Shown: one piece after another, positions 51,430 to 60,957 of the stretch
How positions within the stretch are numbered: position 1 is the stretch's first letter
Layout of the letters: each line of letters begins with the position of its first letter
Source of the DNA: Paenibacillus terrae
GTDB lineage: Bacteria; Bacillota; Bacilli; Paenibacillales; Paenibacillaceae
DNA length: 64,000 nucleotides
Assembly (NCBI RefSeq): GCF_000943545.1
Contig: NZ_JTHP01000001.1
Location: 186,001-250,000 of the forward strand
Reading direction: 5' to 3'
Program-made: the position numbers and the translations under genes
The notes under the pieces: generated by a model
Seen by the model: the letters and a program-made list of their open reading frames with translations, nothing else
What the model was told of the DNA's origin: nothing
The model's database searches: none

Positions 51430-52503
51430 ATGAAAAAATGGTTTAAAGGGTTCATGGCTTTGACCTTGGCATCTGTTGTGCTTGCAGGTTGCGGCAGCAA
51501 TGCTACCGGAGGTCAGGAAGATGGAAAAGGCAGCTCGGCTGATGGAAAGAAGAAGCTAATCATTTCCACATGGGGCTTCTCCGAAGACTTCTTTAACAAA
51601 GAAGTGTACGAGCCTTTTGAGAAGGAACACAACGTTGATATTGTAGTGGAGATTGGAAATAACGCAGAACGGTTGAACAAAATTAGCCAAGGAAGCACAG
51701 ACGTTGATCTGATTTATCTGTCTGATTATTATGCCCAACAGGGGATTCAACAAGGTTTGTTTGAAAAGCTGGATCGCAGCAAAGTGCCGAACCTGAATCA
51801 AATTTATGACATTGCCAAAGCACCGCTGGGTGAGGAGTATGGCCCTGCTTATACGGTTGGCCGCCTCGGTATTGCTTACAACCCGGAGCTGGTTAAAAAG
51901 AATGTGACCTCTTGGGCTGATCTGTGGGGCAGTGAGTTCAAAGGAAACGTGACCCTGCCGAACATTACGGCTACGGCTGGACCGATGGTTGTAGACGCGG
52001 CCTCCAAGGTAGCGGGTAGTAAAGAGTTTAATGAAGACCAGGCATTCGGGAAACTGAAAGAGCTGAGTCCGAATATCGTTAAGTTTTATAGCAAAACCTC
52101 CGAGTTCGTCAACATGTTCAGTCAGCAGGAAATCGCGGGCGGACCGATTATGGAGATGTACTTCAAAGATTTGCAGGCAGCTGTGCCTGGAGCCAAATTT
52201 GTAGCACCGAGTGAAGGTGCTTATGCAGTAATGAACACGATCAACGTGGTGAAAGGCTCCGACCAAAAAGAATTGGCTGAGGAATTTATCAACTGGCAGC
52301 TGAGCAAGGAAGTTCAAGAGAAGTCCGCCAAGGCGAAGGTTGATTCTCCGGTGAATACGCAGGTGGTGCTGTCCGGTGCGGATACAGAAGGAATTACGTA
52401 TGGTACAGATGTGGTAAACAAGCTGACCAAGCTGGATATGAAATTCGTCAATGACCATATCAAGGAATGGACGGATCGCTGGAACCGGGAAGTTGCCCAA
52501 TAA
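51430..52503 (+). CDS. Pot-type ABC transporter substrate-binding lipoprotein
   Basis: This protein has 357 residues. The lipoprotein signal ends VVLAGC (Cys21). The mature protein is of the spermidine/putrescine-binding (PotD, family 1) type: LIISTWGFSEDFFNKEVYEPFEKEH, SQGSTDVDLIYLSDYYA and AYTVGRLGIAYNPELVKK. The next gene, a nucleoside hydrolase, starts inside its stop codon (TAATG), and adenine deaminase ends the operon. The ligand is therefore more likely a purine nucleoside or base than a polyamine; this is inference from context. Confidence 0.88.
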   Translation: MKKWFKGFMALTLASVVLAGCGSNATGGQEDGKGSSADGKKKLIISTWGFSEDFFNKEVYEPFEKEHNVDIVVEIGNNAERLNKISQGSTDVDLIYLSDYYAQQGIQQGLFEKLDRSKVPNLNQIYDIAKAPLGEEYGPAYTVGRLGIAYNPELVKKNVTSWADLWGSEFKGNVTLPNITATAGPMVVDAASKVAGSKEFNEDQAFGKLKELSPNIVKFYSKTSEFVNMFSQQEIAGGPIMEMYFKDLQAAVPGAKFVAPSEGAYAVMNTINVVKGSDQKELAEEFINWQLSKEVQEKSAKAKVDSPVNTQVVLSGADTEGITYGTDVVNKLTKLDMKFVNDHIKEWTDRWNREVAQ

Positions 52504-53432
52504 TGAAAAAAGTCATATTAGATGTAGATACAGGTATTGACGATGCGCTGGGTATTTTATTAGCCACCAAAAGCGGCCAGCTGGACGTTACAGCGATTAC
52601 TACCGTGTGCGGTAATGTATCGCTTAAACAGGCAACATTGAACACATGCAAAATCCTCGATCTTTTGGATAGACCGGATATTCCGGTCTATCGGGGGGCC
52701 GATGCTCCCTTGATCCGTAAAGGATTGCATGAGCACCGTATTCATGGGGAAGACGGTATTGGGGGCGCATTGAGTGGAGTTGTCCCTGCCATTTCGGCGT
52801 CCGAAGGCTTTGCGCCAGACATCATCATTGATACAGTCATGGCTCATCCGGGAGAACTGACGCTGGTTTGCACCGGGCCGCTCACGAATCTGGCGTTGGC
52901 GCTTCTGAAATGTCCGGAGTTGACGCAATACGTCAATGAGGTCATTTTTATGGGCGGTGTTATTTACGGGTGCGGCAATATTACGCCTGTAGCAGAATAT
53001 AACATGTATGCTGACCCGGAAGCGGCGCGGATCGTATTTCATGCCGGATTTGGGCGGTTGGTACAGGTGGGACTGGATGTAACACGGAAGGCACTGCTGA
53101 CGACGGACCATATTGCCCGTCTCACCGATCCGGCGATTCGCAGCTATGTGGCTGAAAGCACGGCCATTTATACCAAGCGTTATGAGGAACGTAACGGAGT
53201 AAAAGCGTGTGCGCTTCATGATCCGCTTGCTGTAGGCGTTGCGCTGAATTCGAGGCTGGTGGAAACTTCGCTAATGTATGTCGATGTGGAAACCTCCAGC
53301 CGTATATGTGACGGACAAACGGTGGGCGATGTACAGAATCGTCTCAATCATAGCCCGAACATGAACGTGTGCGAACAGGTGGAAAGCGAGGCATTTCTGG
53401 AACTATTTATTCAGGTGCTGAACAAGGAATAA
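52503..53432 (+). CDS. Nucleoside hydrolase (IunH family) inside the transporter operon
   Basis: This hydrolase has 309 residues. MKKVILDVDTGIDDALGILLA carries the complete calcium-binding DxDxGxDD motif. LTLVCTGPLTNLALALL, the FMGGVIYGCGNITPVAEYN loop and HDPLAVG (catalytic-site His-Asp) are all present. It splits purine or pyrimidine nucleosides into base and ribose. It starts one base inside the binding-protein gene, so it is tightly coupled to the importer. Confidence 0.93.
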   Translation: MKKVILDVDTGIDDALGILLATKSGQLDVTAITTVCGNVSLKQATLNTCKILDLLDRPDIPVYRGADAPLIRKGLHEHRIHGEDGIGGALSGVVPAISASEGFAPDIIIDTVMAHPGELTLVCTGPLTNLALALLKCPELTQYVNEVIFMGGVIYGCGNITPVAEYNMYADPEAARIVFHAGFGRLVQVGLDVTRKALLTTDHIARLTDPAIRSYVAESTAIYTKRYEERNGVKACALHDPLAVGVALNSRLVETSLMYVDVETSSRICDGQTVGDVQNRLNHSPNMNVCEQVESEAFLELFIQVLNKE

Positions 53433-53459
53433 CATATTGATAACCGCAAGGAGCTACCC

Positions 53460-54281
53460 ATGAAGAAAACATACTTGTATTGGCTGCTGCTGCCAGGTCT
53501 GCTCTTTCTGGCGGTGTTCATGGTCATTCCGATTGTGTTAACGATCGGCTCGACCTTCGTACAGAACAGCTCATTCACCCTAGAAGGCTATCTCCATTTC
53601 TTCAAGGACCCTTATTTTCTGAAAATATTGCTGACTACGCTGGAAGTCAGTATCGTTACGACGCTCGTATGCGTGCTACTCGGCTTCCCGACGGCTTATT
53701 ATATTTCGCAAAAGGCCCCGCGCCGTAAAGGAATTTTGCTGGCGCTGGCTATCTTTCCCTTGCTGACCAGTCCGGTGGTGCGGTCATTTAGCTGGATGGT
53801 CATCTTGGGTCGCAAAGGGCTGTTGAATAACGTGCTCATCGGTTTAGGACTCATTGATGAGCCGCTCAATATTTTGTATACCCCGGCGGCGATGATTATT
53901 GGTCTGGTGCATTTGTTTTTACCGCTGATGATTATTTCACTGATCGGTGTTCTCGAAAATATCGACGGTGATCTCGTCCATGCAGCTCAGAGTCTCGGTG
54001 CCTCCAAATTCAGCGCATTCCGTAAAATTGTATTTCCTCTGTCTGTGCCGGGCCTGATTATCGGAAGCATTCTCGTTTTCGTGGGCAGTCTGACGGCTTA
54101 TACGACACCAGCACTACTTGGAGGAAAACAGCGCGTCATTGCTACATTTTTGTATCAGAACGCAATGACGCTGAATGACTGGTTTCTCGCCTCCGTTATT
54201 GCAACGATTATGATTGTCATTACATTTATCGTGGTCGGTCTCTTAAATAAGGCGGCCCATAAACTCAATCCGAAGGGGTAG
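53460..54281 (+). CDS. ABC transporter permease (PotB type)
   Basis: This permease has 273 residues and six predicted helices. The EAA-type motif reads VHAAQSLGASKFSAFRKIVFPLSVPG. The N-terminal helix LYWLLLPGLLFLAVFMVIP and SPVVRSFSWMVILGRKGLLN fit PotB/CysU-like permeases. It lies 28 bases after the hydrolase gene, with AAGGAG before its ATG. Confidence 0.93.
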   Translation: MKKTYLYWLLLPGLLFLAVFMVIPIVLTIGSTFVQNSSFTLEGYLHFFKDPYFLKILLTTLEVSIVTTLVCVLLGFPTAYYISQKAPRRKGILLALAIFPLLTSPVVRSFSWMVILGRKGLLNNVLIGLGLIDEPLNILYTPAAMIIGLVHLFLPLMIISLIGVLENIDGDLVHAAQSLGASKFSAFRKIVFPLSVPGLIIGSILVFVGSLTAYTTPALLGGKQRVIATFLYQNAMTLNDWFLASVIATIMIVITFIVVGLLNKAAHKLNPKG

Positions 54282-54287
54282 GTGGAT

Positions 54288-55076
54288 ATGCGGGAGAAAC
54301 ATTACGGACTAGGCTTCTTTAGCCTGCTGGTCTTCGTCTTTCTGCTCGGTCCGCTGTTGATCATATCGGTCACTTCTTTCGAGCCGGGCACGGTATTAAA
54401 ATTTCCTCCGCAGGGCTTTTCCTTGCGCTGGTATCAAAATATTTTTGAAGTAGACCTGTTTATGTCCACATTCAAAACGTCGATTGTCGTCTCTCTGCTG
54501 GGTAACATTTTGGCGCTGCTGATCGGCATGCCTGCCGCTTATGCGCTTAGTCGTTTTTCGTTTCACGGGAAGGATGCGCTGAACGCCTTGTTCCTCTCCC
54601 CGCTGCTCATACCGGGTATTGTGCTGGGCTTTACACTGCTGCGTTATCTGATCATTGTTTATCATTTGCCGGTATACGCAGGACTGTTGATCGGACATAC
54701 GGTGATTATGCTGCCGTTCATTATACGGGTCATTGCGTCCAGCTTGTCCAACTTTGATTTTGCGATTGAGGAAGCAGCGCTCAGTTTGGGAGCCGGACGG
54801 CTGGAAACCTTTTTCAAAGTGGTTCTGCCCAACATCCGTTCGGGTATTATTGCGGCCATCCTGATTGCCTTTCTGGAATCATTCAACAATGTCGACATTT
54901 CCGTCTTCATGACAGGACCGGGATTCAGCACCCTGCCTATTCAAATGCTGACCTACGTCGAAAATTATTTTGACCCGACGATTGCAGCGATTTCGGTAAT
55001 GCTGATGATTTTGACCGGTATTCTGATGTTCTTGATTGAACGACTGATGGGATTGTCTTACTTCACTAAAAGGTAA
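54288..55076 (+). CDS. ABC transporter permease (PotC type)
   Basis: This permease has about 262 residues and six helices. The EAA motif is FAIEEAALSLGAGRLETFFKVVLPNI. PAAYALSRFSFHGKDALN and SFNNVDISVFM are typical of PotC-like proteins. The ATG at 54288 is nine bases after AAGGGG; an in-frame GTG at 54282 abuts the previous stop. It pairs with the PotB-type protein. Confidence 0.92.
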   Translation: MREKHYGLGFFSLLVFVFLLGPLLIISVTSFEPGTVLKFPPQGFSLRWYQNIFEVDLFMSTFKTSIVVSLLGNILALLIGMPAAYALSRFSFHGKDALNALFLSPLLIPGIVLGFTLLRYLIIVYHLPVYAGLLIGHTVIMLPFIIRVIASSLSNFDFAIEEAALSLGAGRLETFFKVVLPNIRSGIIAAILIAFLESFNNVDISVFMTGPGFSTLPIQMLTYVENYFDPTIAAISVMLMILTGILMFLIERLMGLSYFTKR

Positions 55077-55092
55077 TGGAGGCTTCAACCAT

Positions 55093-56151
55093 ATGGCACT
55101 GCTTGCTCTGGATCGTGTATCGGTCGCTTATGACAACCAACTGATCTTGCAGGATTTCGATTTGCAGCTCGAACGGGGGCAATTGCTCTCGTTGCTCGGA
55201 CCGAGTGGATGCGGCAAAACGACCACGCTTCGTCTGATTGCAGGATTTCTCGAAGCTAAACAAGGGACGTTTTTGTTTGGCGATAAAGATTACACCCGGG
55301 TTCCGGTGAACAAACGGAATTTCGGTTTTGTATTCCAAAGCTATGCGCTTTTCCCGCATTTGTCCGTTTTTGATAATGTTGCCTTTGGACTGCGGCTGCG
55401 CAAGGTGAAGGAAGATGATATAAAACGCCGTGTTATGGCTATGCTGGATACAGTTAGTCTGGGGGGCTTTGAAAAGCGTTTCCCCGGCGAACTGTCCGGT
55501 GGACAGCGTCAGCGTGTTGCGATTGCGCGGGCGCTTGTGATTGAACCTGACCTGCTGCTGTTCGATGAACCGCTGAGTAATCTGGATGCGAACCTGCGTG
55601 TGAATATGCGTGTAGAAATTCGCCGTATTCAACAGGAATTGGGGATTACCACTGTATACGTATCGCATGATCAGGAGGAATGTTTTTCGATTTCTGACCG
55701 AGTTGCGATTATGAACAAGGGGAATATCGAGCAGTTGGATGCGCCATCAACGATTTTTAAATATCCAACCACCGAATTTGTCGCCCGTTTTATCGGATTC
55801 AATAATTTCTTGTCCTTTGACGAACGCGTTGAGGAGGAGGAACGAATTCGCCTGAGTACAAGCGATCTTTCGTTTAGTGTGGCCCGTAATCAGGGTACAG
55901 TCCAGCCGGGTGCCCGTCAGGGGGCTATTCGTCCGGATGATTTGGTTATCCGCACAGCAGGCAATGAGACGGGAGAAAATGAGCTTCCCGGCATCATTAA
56001 AGTGAGCACTTACCTGGGGCGCAGCTATCAGTATGTGGTAGAAACGGCGAAAGGAAGCTTCACCGCCAATCAGGAGATGGACACGCCGTACCTGAGCGGT
56101 CAACGGATTACCCTGCATTTTCCGGCAGATAAAATGGTGCTGGTCCAGTAA
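55093..56151 (+). CDS. ABC transporter ATPase (PotA type)
   Basis: This ATPase has 352 residues. Walker A is GPSGCGKTTTLR (about 37-48), the signature LSGGQRQRVAIARAL, Walker B LLLFDEPLSNLD and the switch His in YVSHDQEE. A C-terminal TOBE-like domain follows (about 270-352). It energises the two upstream permeases. The ATG follows AATGGAGG at about nine bases. Confidence 0.95.
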   Translation: MALLALDRVSVAYDNQLILQDFDLQLERGQLLSLLGPSGCGKTTTLRLIAGFLEAKQGTFLFGDKDYTRVPVNKRNFGFVFQSYALFPHLSVFDNVAFGLRLRKVKEDDIKRRVMAMLDTVSLGGFEKRFPGELSGGQRQRVAIARALVIEPDLLLFDEPLSNLDANLRVNMRVEIRRIQQELGITTVYVSHDQEECFSISDRVAIMNKGNIEQLDAPSTIFKYPTTEFVARFIGFNNFLSFDERVEEEERIRLSTSDLSFSVARNQGTVQPGARQGAIRPDDLVIRTAGNETGENELPGIIKVSTYLGRSYQYVVETAKGSFTANQEMDTPYLSGQRITLHFPADKMVLVQ

Positions 56152-56179
56152 TCAGCGGGTTCGATGAAGGAGATACATC

Positions 56180-57907
56180 ATGCGTGCAGACAAAATGATT
56201 TTACAAGTTAAAGTGTATAACAGCTATTACAAGACGTTCGAGGAAGGCAATGTTGCTATACTTGACGGCAAGTTTATGTATATCGGTCAGCGTGGCCTGG
56301 AGTCGTTTGAAGTGAATGAAATTGTAGAAGGGCACGGGAAATATATGATTCCCGGCCTGATCGACATTCATCTCCATATTGAAAGCACAATGGTGACACC
56401 GGCGACCTTTTCCTATGGACTCATTCGCAACGGCGTGACGACGATTGTACCGGAACCGCACGAAATGGCGAATGTTTTTGGATTGGAAGGCATTCAGGAA
56501 ATGATGGCGGCCAGCAAGGAGTGCGTGGCTGATATGTTCTACGGTATTCCAAGCTCCGTTCCGGCGACGCCTTTGGAAACCTCAGGGGGCGAGATTGATA
56601 TTCCTGAGATTGACGCACTGTTGCAAACCGGTGAGATGATCTGTCTGGGTGAAATTATGAACTATGTGGATGTGATTCGTGATCCGGAGGGCAAGACCAA
56701 CCGTATTTTACGCCATGTTCGTGAGCACTACCCGGAGCTGATCATTGAAGGGCATACGCCGCAGTTGCTTGATCTGGACCTGCATCAGTTGATCTACGCG
56801 GGAATTGGCTCGGACCATACCCACCAAAGCATTGAAGGCATGAAGGCGCGTATGGCTGCGGGGATGTTCATCGAGATTCAGGAAAAATCCATGACCCCTG
56901 AAGTGATGGAGTATTTGATTCAAGAAGACGTGGCGCAGCATTTTTGCTTTGTAACGGATGATGTGATGCCGGATTCCTTCGTAGAGCGTGGGCATCTGAA
57001 CCATATTGTAAGCAAAGCAATCGGGATGGGCATGAAGCCTGAGAATGCGATCTATGCTGCTACGTTCACGCCTGCGACACGGATGCGTATGCACGACCGG
57101 GGCACGATTGCACCGGGGAAAATAGCTGATTTTGTCTTGTTGTCTGACCTGAGCCATTTTGAAGTAGAGCAGGTGTACAAGGACGGGCAAAAGGTATTCG
57201 ATAAATTTGAGGAGTATCATCAAGATTCGTTAAGCTGCCGTTTTCCACCTCATTTTTACCAAAGTGTAAAGCTGAAGCCTCTCACAGAGCGGGATTTTAC
57301 CGTAGAGCTGGATGTAGCGGATGGTACACATCATTGCCGTATTATGATGGTGAAGGACGGATCGACCTTTACGAGCGAACGTATTGCGCCTGAGCAGGTG
57401 GCGAATGGTGAGCTGATGTGGGAACAGAGCGAACACGGACTTATCGCTACTTTTGAGCGATATGGCAAGAATGGTAACCGTGCCTATGGTTTGATCGGGG
57501 GAGACACGATTAAGCGCGGGGCGGTGGCAACCACGTATTCGCACGATAACCATAACTTGCTGGTTGTAGGGCATAACAAGCAGGATATGATATTGGCGGC
57601 GAATACGGTTCTTTCCAGTCAAGGCGGCTTTTGCGTAGTTGAAAATGGCAAGGTGCTGTCCCTTTTGCCGTTAACCGTAGGCGGGATTCTAACAGAAGGA
57701 CCGCTAGAAATGGTGGCGGCCCATGTGAAGGAGCTGCGTTCTGCCTTGCTGTCGCTCGGTTACCGCCATTACAATCCAATCATGTCGCTGAGCACTCATT
57801 CTTTGCCGGTCAGCCCGGCTTTGAAAATTACCGATCACGGCCTGATTGATGTAAACGCGGGCAAGATTGTACCTTTGATTGTGGACCCTTTGGAGATAAA
57901 AGAATAA
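56180..57907 (+). CDS. adeC: Adenine deaminase
   Basis: This amidohydrolase has 575 residues, close to the 577 of Bacillus subtilis AdeC. PGLIDIHLHIESTMVTPATF holds metal-binding His residues, followed by VPEPHEMANVFGLEGI, LGEIMNYVDV, EGHTP and the SDHTHQSIEGMKARM motif. It converts adenine to hypoxanthine and ammonia. Placed after the importer and nucleoside hydrolase, it completes a path from adenosine to hypoxanthine and ribose. A terminator follows. Confidence 0.95.
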   Translation: MRADKMILQVKVYNSYYKTFEEGNVAILDGKFMYIGQRGLESFEVNEIVEGHGKYMIPGLIDIHLHIESTMVTPATFSYGLIRNGVTTIVPEPHEMANVFGLEGIQEMMAASKECVADMFYGIPSSVPATPLETSGGEIDIPEIDALLQTGEMICLGEIMNYVDVIRDPEGKTNRILRHVREHYPELIIEGHTPQLLDLDLHQLIYAGIGSDHTHQSIEGMKARMAAGMFIEIQEKSMTPEVMEYLIQEDVAQHFCFVTDDVMPDSFVERGHLNHIVSKAIGMGMKPENAIYAATFTPATRMRMHDRGTIAPGKIADFVLLSDLSHFEVEQVYKDGQKVFDKFEEYHQDSLSCRFPPHFYQSVKLKPLTERDFTVELDVADGTHHCRIMMVKDGSTFTSERIAPEQVANGELMWEQSEHGLIATFERYGKNGNRAYGLIGGDTIKRGAVATTYSHDNHNLLVVGHNKQDMILAANTVLSSQGGFCVVENGKVLSLLPLTVGGILTEGPLEMVAAHVKELRSALLSLGYRHYNPIMSLSTHSLPVSPALKITDHGLIDVNAGKIVPLIVDPLEIKE

Positions 57908-57911
57908 TAGT

Positions 57912-57944
57912 AGAGCCGACCCTCTTACGGGTCGGCTCTTTTTG
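57912..57944 (+). terminator. Terminator of the nucleoside-salvage operon
   Basis: AGAGCCGACCC (57912-57922) pairs perfectly with GGGTCGGCTCT (57929-57939), followed by TTTTTG. Confidence 0.9.
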
Positions 57945-57956
57945 TCGTGGTCAGTT

Positions 57957-58286
57957 TTATGATTGAAGCGCTCGAATTTCAGCTTCCGACAAACCGGACG
58001 CTTTGGCGATAATATCTATATCTAAGCCTAAACGGAGCATATTTCGTGCAATTTCAGCCTGACTTTCTGCTTTACCCTCTGCCTTGCCTTCTTCTTTTGC
58101 TCCTTCAATCATGGATGCCTCATCATGTAGATACCGTTGTCTTGCTTCATACTGAAGACGGGCTTCCCGATCCTGACTTAGGAATTCCAAGGTATTCATC
58201 GCTTTTTTCAGTACAGGCTCGTTCATGGTCAGCACCTCCCATTGTGATGGATTCGCTCCTTTTAGAAACAAAAGCCAGTTTACCAA
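57957..58286 (-). pseudogene. C-terminal remnant of an Rpn/PD-(D/E)XK transposase-like nuclease
   Basis: About 109 codons match the C-terminal end of Rpn-family (PDDEXK) proteins: NWLLFLKGANPSQWEVLTMN, LEFLSQDREARLQYEARQRY and the charged tail KEEGKAEGKAESQAE. The catalytic N-terminal two thirds are missing and a stop precedes the fragment at 58287. A GGGAGGTG site before the ATG at 58226 could still allow an 89-residue product, but this is a decayed gene. Confidence 0.75.
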
Positions 58287-58336
58287 TCATATAAGATGAT
58301 CTTAAAAAGTTACCTATAGTGCCACTCCGCAGACAG

Positions 58337-58439
58337 ATGGTGCTTCCCATCGCCACCGCCCCCGGATTTCCGGAACAAAGCTTATAATCAGGGGAGAAAT
58401 CCGGGGACAAAAGCGACCGCTTCGCTTGCACAGCACCAT
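58337..58439. repeat. Structured intergenic element with nested inverted repeats
   Basis: An outer pair ATGGTGCT (58337-58344) and AGCACCAT (58432-58439) encloses an inner pair CCCCGGATTTC (58360-58370) and GAAATCCGGGG (58396-58406). A further small hairpin AGCGACCGCTTCGCT lies near 58411. The outer pair and size of about 103 bases suggest a non-autonomous mobile or REP-like element next to the Rpn remnant. Confidence 0.5.
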
Positions 58440-58864
58440 TCTATCTACTCCGTTTTCTATGTGAATTTTCAAGTTCAAAACTTAAAGAAAAAGATCTTTG
58501 CGAAAATCAAGAAGATATTCCATTTATATCAAACCTTTTTTTAATCTATTATACCATGTCATCCAGTGAGCAAGCACATATTGAGCAGCACTTTGGCAAG
58601 CCAGATTTTTTAACGTCAATAACCAGGAACGAGAAAATCGTGTAGTTGGGTGATCACATCCAATTTTCCCCGTGTGGTAGGGTTCATGAGTATATAAAGG
58701 AGATATATTCTGAACTGGTGCTTTAACAGACAAAATTAACATCTTCTATACTCGTATTGATGTAACCTATGTATAACGCGTTGACGGCTTGCAGGGATAC
58801 AGACTACATTTAGGCTGATATATACTATAACTATTCCGATAAGATTTTAGGAGAGTGTTCAATA
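58440..58864. other. Intergenic region upstream of the M20 hydrolase
   Basis: About 425 bases without a credible gene. A 72-codon minus-strand frame (58524-58742) has no ribosome site or recognised homology. The AGGAGAGTG ribosome site of the next gene lies at its right end. I saw no strong promoter. Confidence 0.5.
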
Positions 58865-60136
58865 ATGACTCGTGCTTTTGATGGTCTTGTAGTGCCGGAC
58901 GCGTTGGAAACGGATTTGATTGCATTTCGAAGGGAATTGCATCGTTACCCGGAAGTTTTGTTTGAGGTGGAACGGACGGCTGCGTACATAGCGGAGCTTC
59001 TCCAAAGCTGGGGGCTGGAGGTACAGACAGAGGTCGGGAAGCATTTTGGTAAAGGAGTAGTTGGTATATTGCGCGGAACACAGGCCGGGGATACGGTGCT
59101 ACTGCGTGCGGATATAGATGCTTTGCCTGTAACAGAGCAAAACACCGCCGATTATATCTCCATGATCCCCGGAGTCATGCACGCGTGCGGGCATGATGCA
59201 CATACGGCGATGCTGTTGGGAGCCGCTCAGGTGCTTAGTCATAATCGAGATCAGGTTCGAGGTACGATTAAGTTTGTTTTTCAGCCAGCAGAGGAGGGGG
59301 CGTTGGTGTCTCCCCTGGATGGCAGGCTGATTAGTGGAGGAAAGGATCTGATCGAAGATGGTGTGCTGGAGGATGTAAAGACAGTGTTTGCCATGCACGT
59401 ATGGCCTGATTTCCCTGTAGGAACGATTGGATTTCATCCGCACACGGCTATGGCCGCTTCTTCTCATTTTACAATCCGGTTTGCCGGACTTTCGGGACAT
59501 CACAGCACGCCCCATCTTTCCTCAGATGCTATAATTATGGTCGCTCAATTTATCACGGATATTAAAATATTCATGTCCACCGCCATCGATCCGCAGGAAG
59601 CGGCTGTCCTATCTTTCGGTACACTGCAAGCAGGCAGCGCCAAAAATGTCATCGCAGGTCACAGCGAAATTACAGGAACCTTCCGGGCTTTTCGTACAGA
59701 GACGGTTGAACGGATCACCCAAGCGATTGCGGATCGTGCGAACAGTATTGCATCTTTACATGGCGGCTCCGCACATATTGTGCAACGAACAGGAACGGTT
59801 CTTCACAACGACCCTGTGGTCGTACAAGCTGCAGTGCGCGCGGCAGGGAAAGTCTTTGGAGTGGAAAGTACGGAAGTGCTGGATGCTCCCTTTTTAGCCG
59901 GGGAGGATTTTGCGCTCTATACACAGCAGGTTCCCGGCGTATTCGGTTTTATCGGGATAAGCGCACCAGGTACACAGCAAGCGTATCCGCTGCACCATCC
60001 CCAATTTGATATCGACGAACGAGCCTTGATTCTTGGGGCGCGTATGCATATAGAATTTGCGTTGCAAGTATTGAACGATACGAAAGGTAAACAAATTTTC
60101 AAAGGACCTGACACTTCACGTAATCTTCATGATTAA
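58865..60136 (+). CDS. M20 family amidohydrolase (hippurate hydrolase/aminoacylase-like)
   Basis: This hydrolase has 423 residues. RRELHRYPEVLFEVERTAAYI at the N-terminus, RADIDALPV, VMHACGHDAHTAMLLGAA and FQPAEEG are the metal-site and substrate motifs of the M20D aminoacylase/carboxypeptidase group. The dimerisation domain has SGHHSTPHLSSDAI. It would deacylate N-acyl amino acids or related amides. It appears to be a single gene. Confidence 0.9.
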   Translation: MTRAFDGLVVPDALETDLIAFRRELHRYPEVLFEVERTAAYIAELLQSWGLEVQTEVGKHFGKGVVGILRGTQAGDTVLLRADIDALPVTEQNTADYISMIPGVMHACGHDAHTAMLLGAAQVLSHNRDQVRGTIKFVFQPAEEGALVSPLDGRLISGGKDLIEDGVLEDVKTVFAMHVWPDFPVGTIGFHPHTAMAASSHFTIRFAGLSGHHSTPHLSSDAIIMVAQFITDIKIFMSTAIDPQEAAVLSFGTLQAGSAKNVIAGHSEITGTFRAFRTETVERITQAIADRANSIASLHGGSAHIVQRTGTVLHNDPVVVQAAVRAAGKVFGVESTEVLDAPFLAGEDFALYTQQVPGVFGFIGISAPGTQQAYPLHHPQFDIDERALILGARMHIEFALQVLNDTKGKQIFKGPDTSRNLHD

Positions 60137-60150
60137 GGCCTAATAAGCTC

Positions 60151-60206
60151 TTGCAAATAACTGACCTAATGTTATAATTAAAACAGGATTTAGATTAAGT
60201 CTAAAT
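60151..60206 (+). promoter_or_regulatory. dps promoter with a PerR/Fur-like palindrome
   Basis: TTGCAA (60151-60156) and TATAAT (60173-60178) are 16 bases apart. Just past the expected start lies the palindrome ATTTAGA-TTAAG-TCTAAAT (60188-60206). It agrees at 10 of 15 positions with the PerR box, a sensible regulator for dps, but the central bases differ. Confidence 0.5.
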
Positions 60207-60327
60207 TAATTACTGAATATTTATTGGAATCACGCATGGGATTTGCAGGTTAATCAAACACTAATGTCACGGGAATTCAGGCTTCACTCCAACTAAACTA
60301 TGGATGAACATGAGAGGGGAATTACAC

Positions 60328-60807
60328 ATGAGTACATTAAATCATACGAACGCTCAACCTACACAAGAGGCTATTCAAGAATTGCATAAGGCTTTGAACC
60401 GTCAGGTAGCTACCTGGTCGGTGTTGTACACGAAGCTGCATTATTTCCACTGGTACGTAAAAGGACCTCATTTCTTCACACTGCACGCAAAATTTGAAGA
60501 GCTTTATAATGAAGCGACAGCTAACCTGGATATGATTGCTGAACGTTTGCTGGCCATTGGAGGCCGTCCTGCCGCTACCTTGAAGGAGCATTTGCAACTG
60601 GCAGCCATTCAGGAGTCAGCAGGTGAGCAGACAGCCGAGGATATGGTAAAATCCGTGGTTACGGATTTCAAAACCATCACTACTGAGCTGGCTAATGGCA
60701 TGGAAGCAGCGGATGCGGCACATGACAAAGCGACTGAGGATCTTCTTAATGGCTTGAGAGAAGCGGTGGATAAACATATCTGGATGCTCAATGCATATTT
60801 GGGATAA
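60328..60807 (+). CDS. dps: Dps/MrgA-type DNA-protecting mini-ferritin
   Basis: This protein has 159 residues. KLHYFHWYVKGPHFFTLHAK and FEELYNEATANLDMIAERLL carry the ferroxidase-site His, Asp and Glu residues at the subunit interface. It oxidises ferrous iron with peroxide and protects DNA as a 12-mer. The ATG at 60328 is seven bases after GAGGGGA. Its promoter carries a palindrome suggesting peroxide or iron control. Confidence 0.95.
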   Translation: MSTLNHTNAQPTQEAIQELHKALNRQVATWSVLYTKLHYFHWYVKGPHFFTLHAKFEELYNEATANLDMIAERLLAIGGRPAATLKEHLQLAAIQESAGEQTAEDMVKSVVTDFKTITTELANGMEAADAAHDKATEDLLNGLREAVDKHIWMLNAYLG

Positions 60808-60864
60808 GATTTTGGGAGGGATTCCCATGGATATGAAGATCAGGTGAACAAGACACACATCCCG

Positions 60865-60893
60865 TTGGTTCCAGACCACCACTGGAGTATAAT
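60865..60893 (+). promoter_or_regulatory. Probable promoter of nos
   Basis: TTGGTT (60865-60870), 17 bases, TATAAT (60888-60893), about 60 bases before the nos ATG. Confidence 0.5.
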
Positions 60894-60957
60894 GACGGAT
60901 AGGCGTGAAAGACAACGGGCTCATAAGTACTGAGAGCTGCCGGGATGGGGTGTACGT

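Noticed and set aside
51556..52500. 314-codon frame antisense to the Pot-type binding protein
   Set aside because: It is a shadow of a clear lipoprotein gene with no ribosome site.
58524..58742. 72-codon minus-strand frame with a vaguely transposase-like C-terminus
   Set aside because: The similarity is too weak to claim an insertion-sequence remnant, and no start signal is present.
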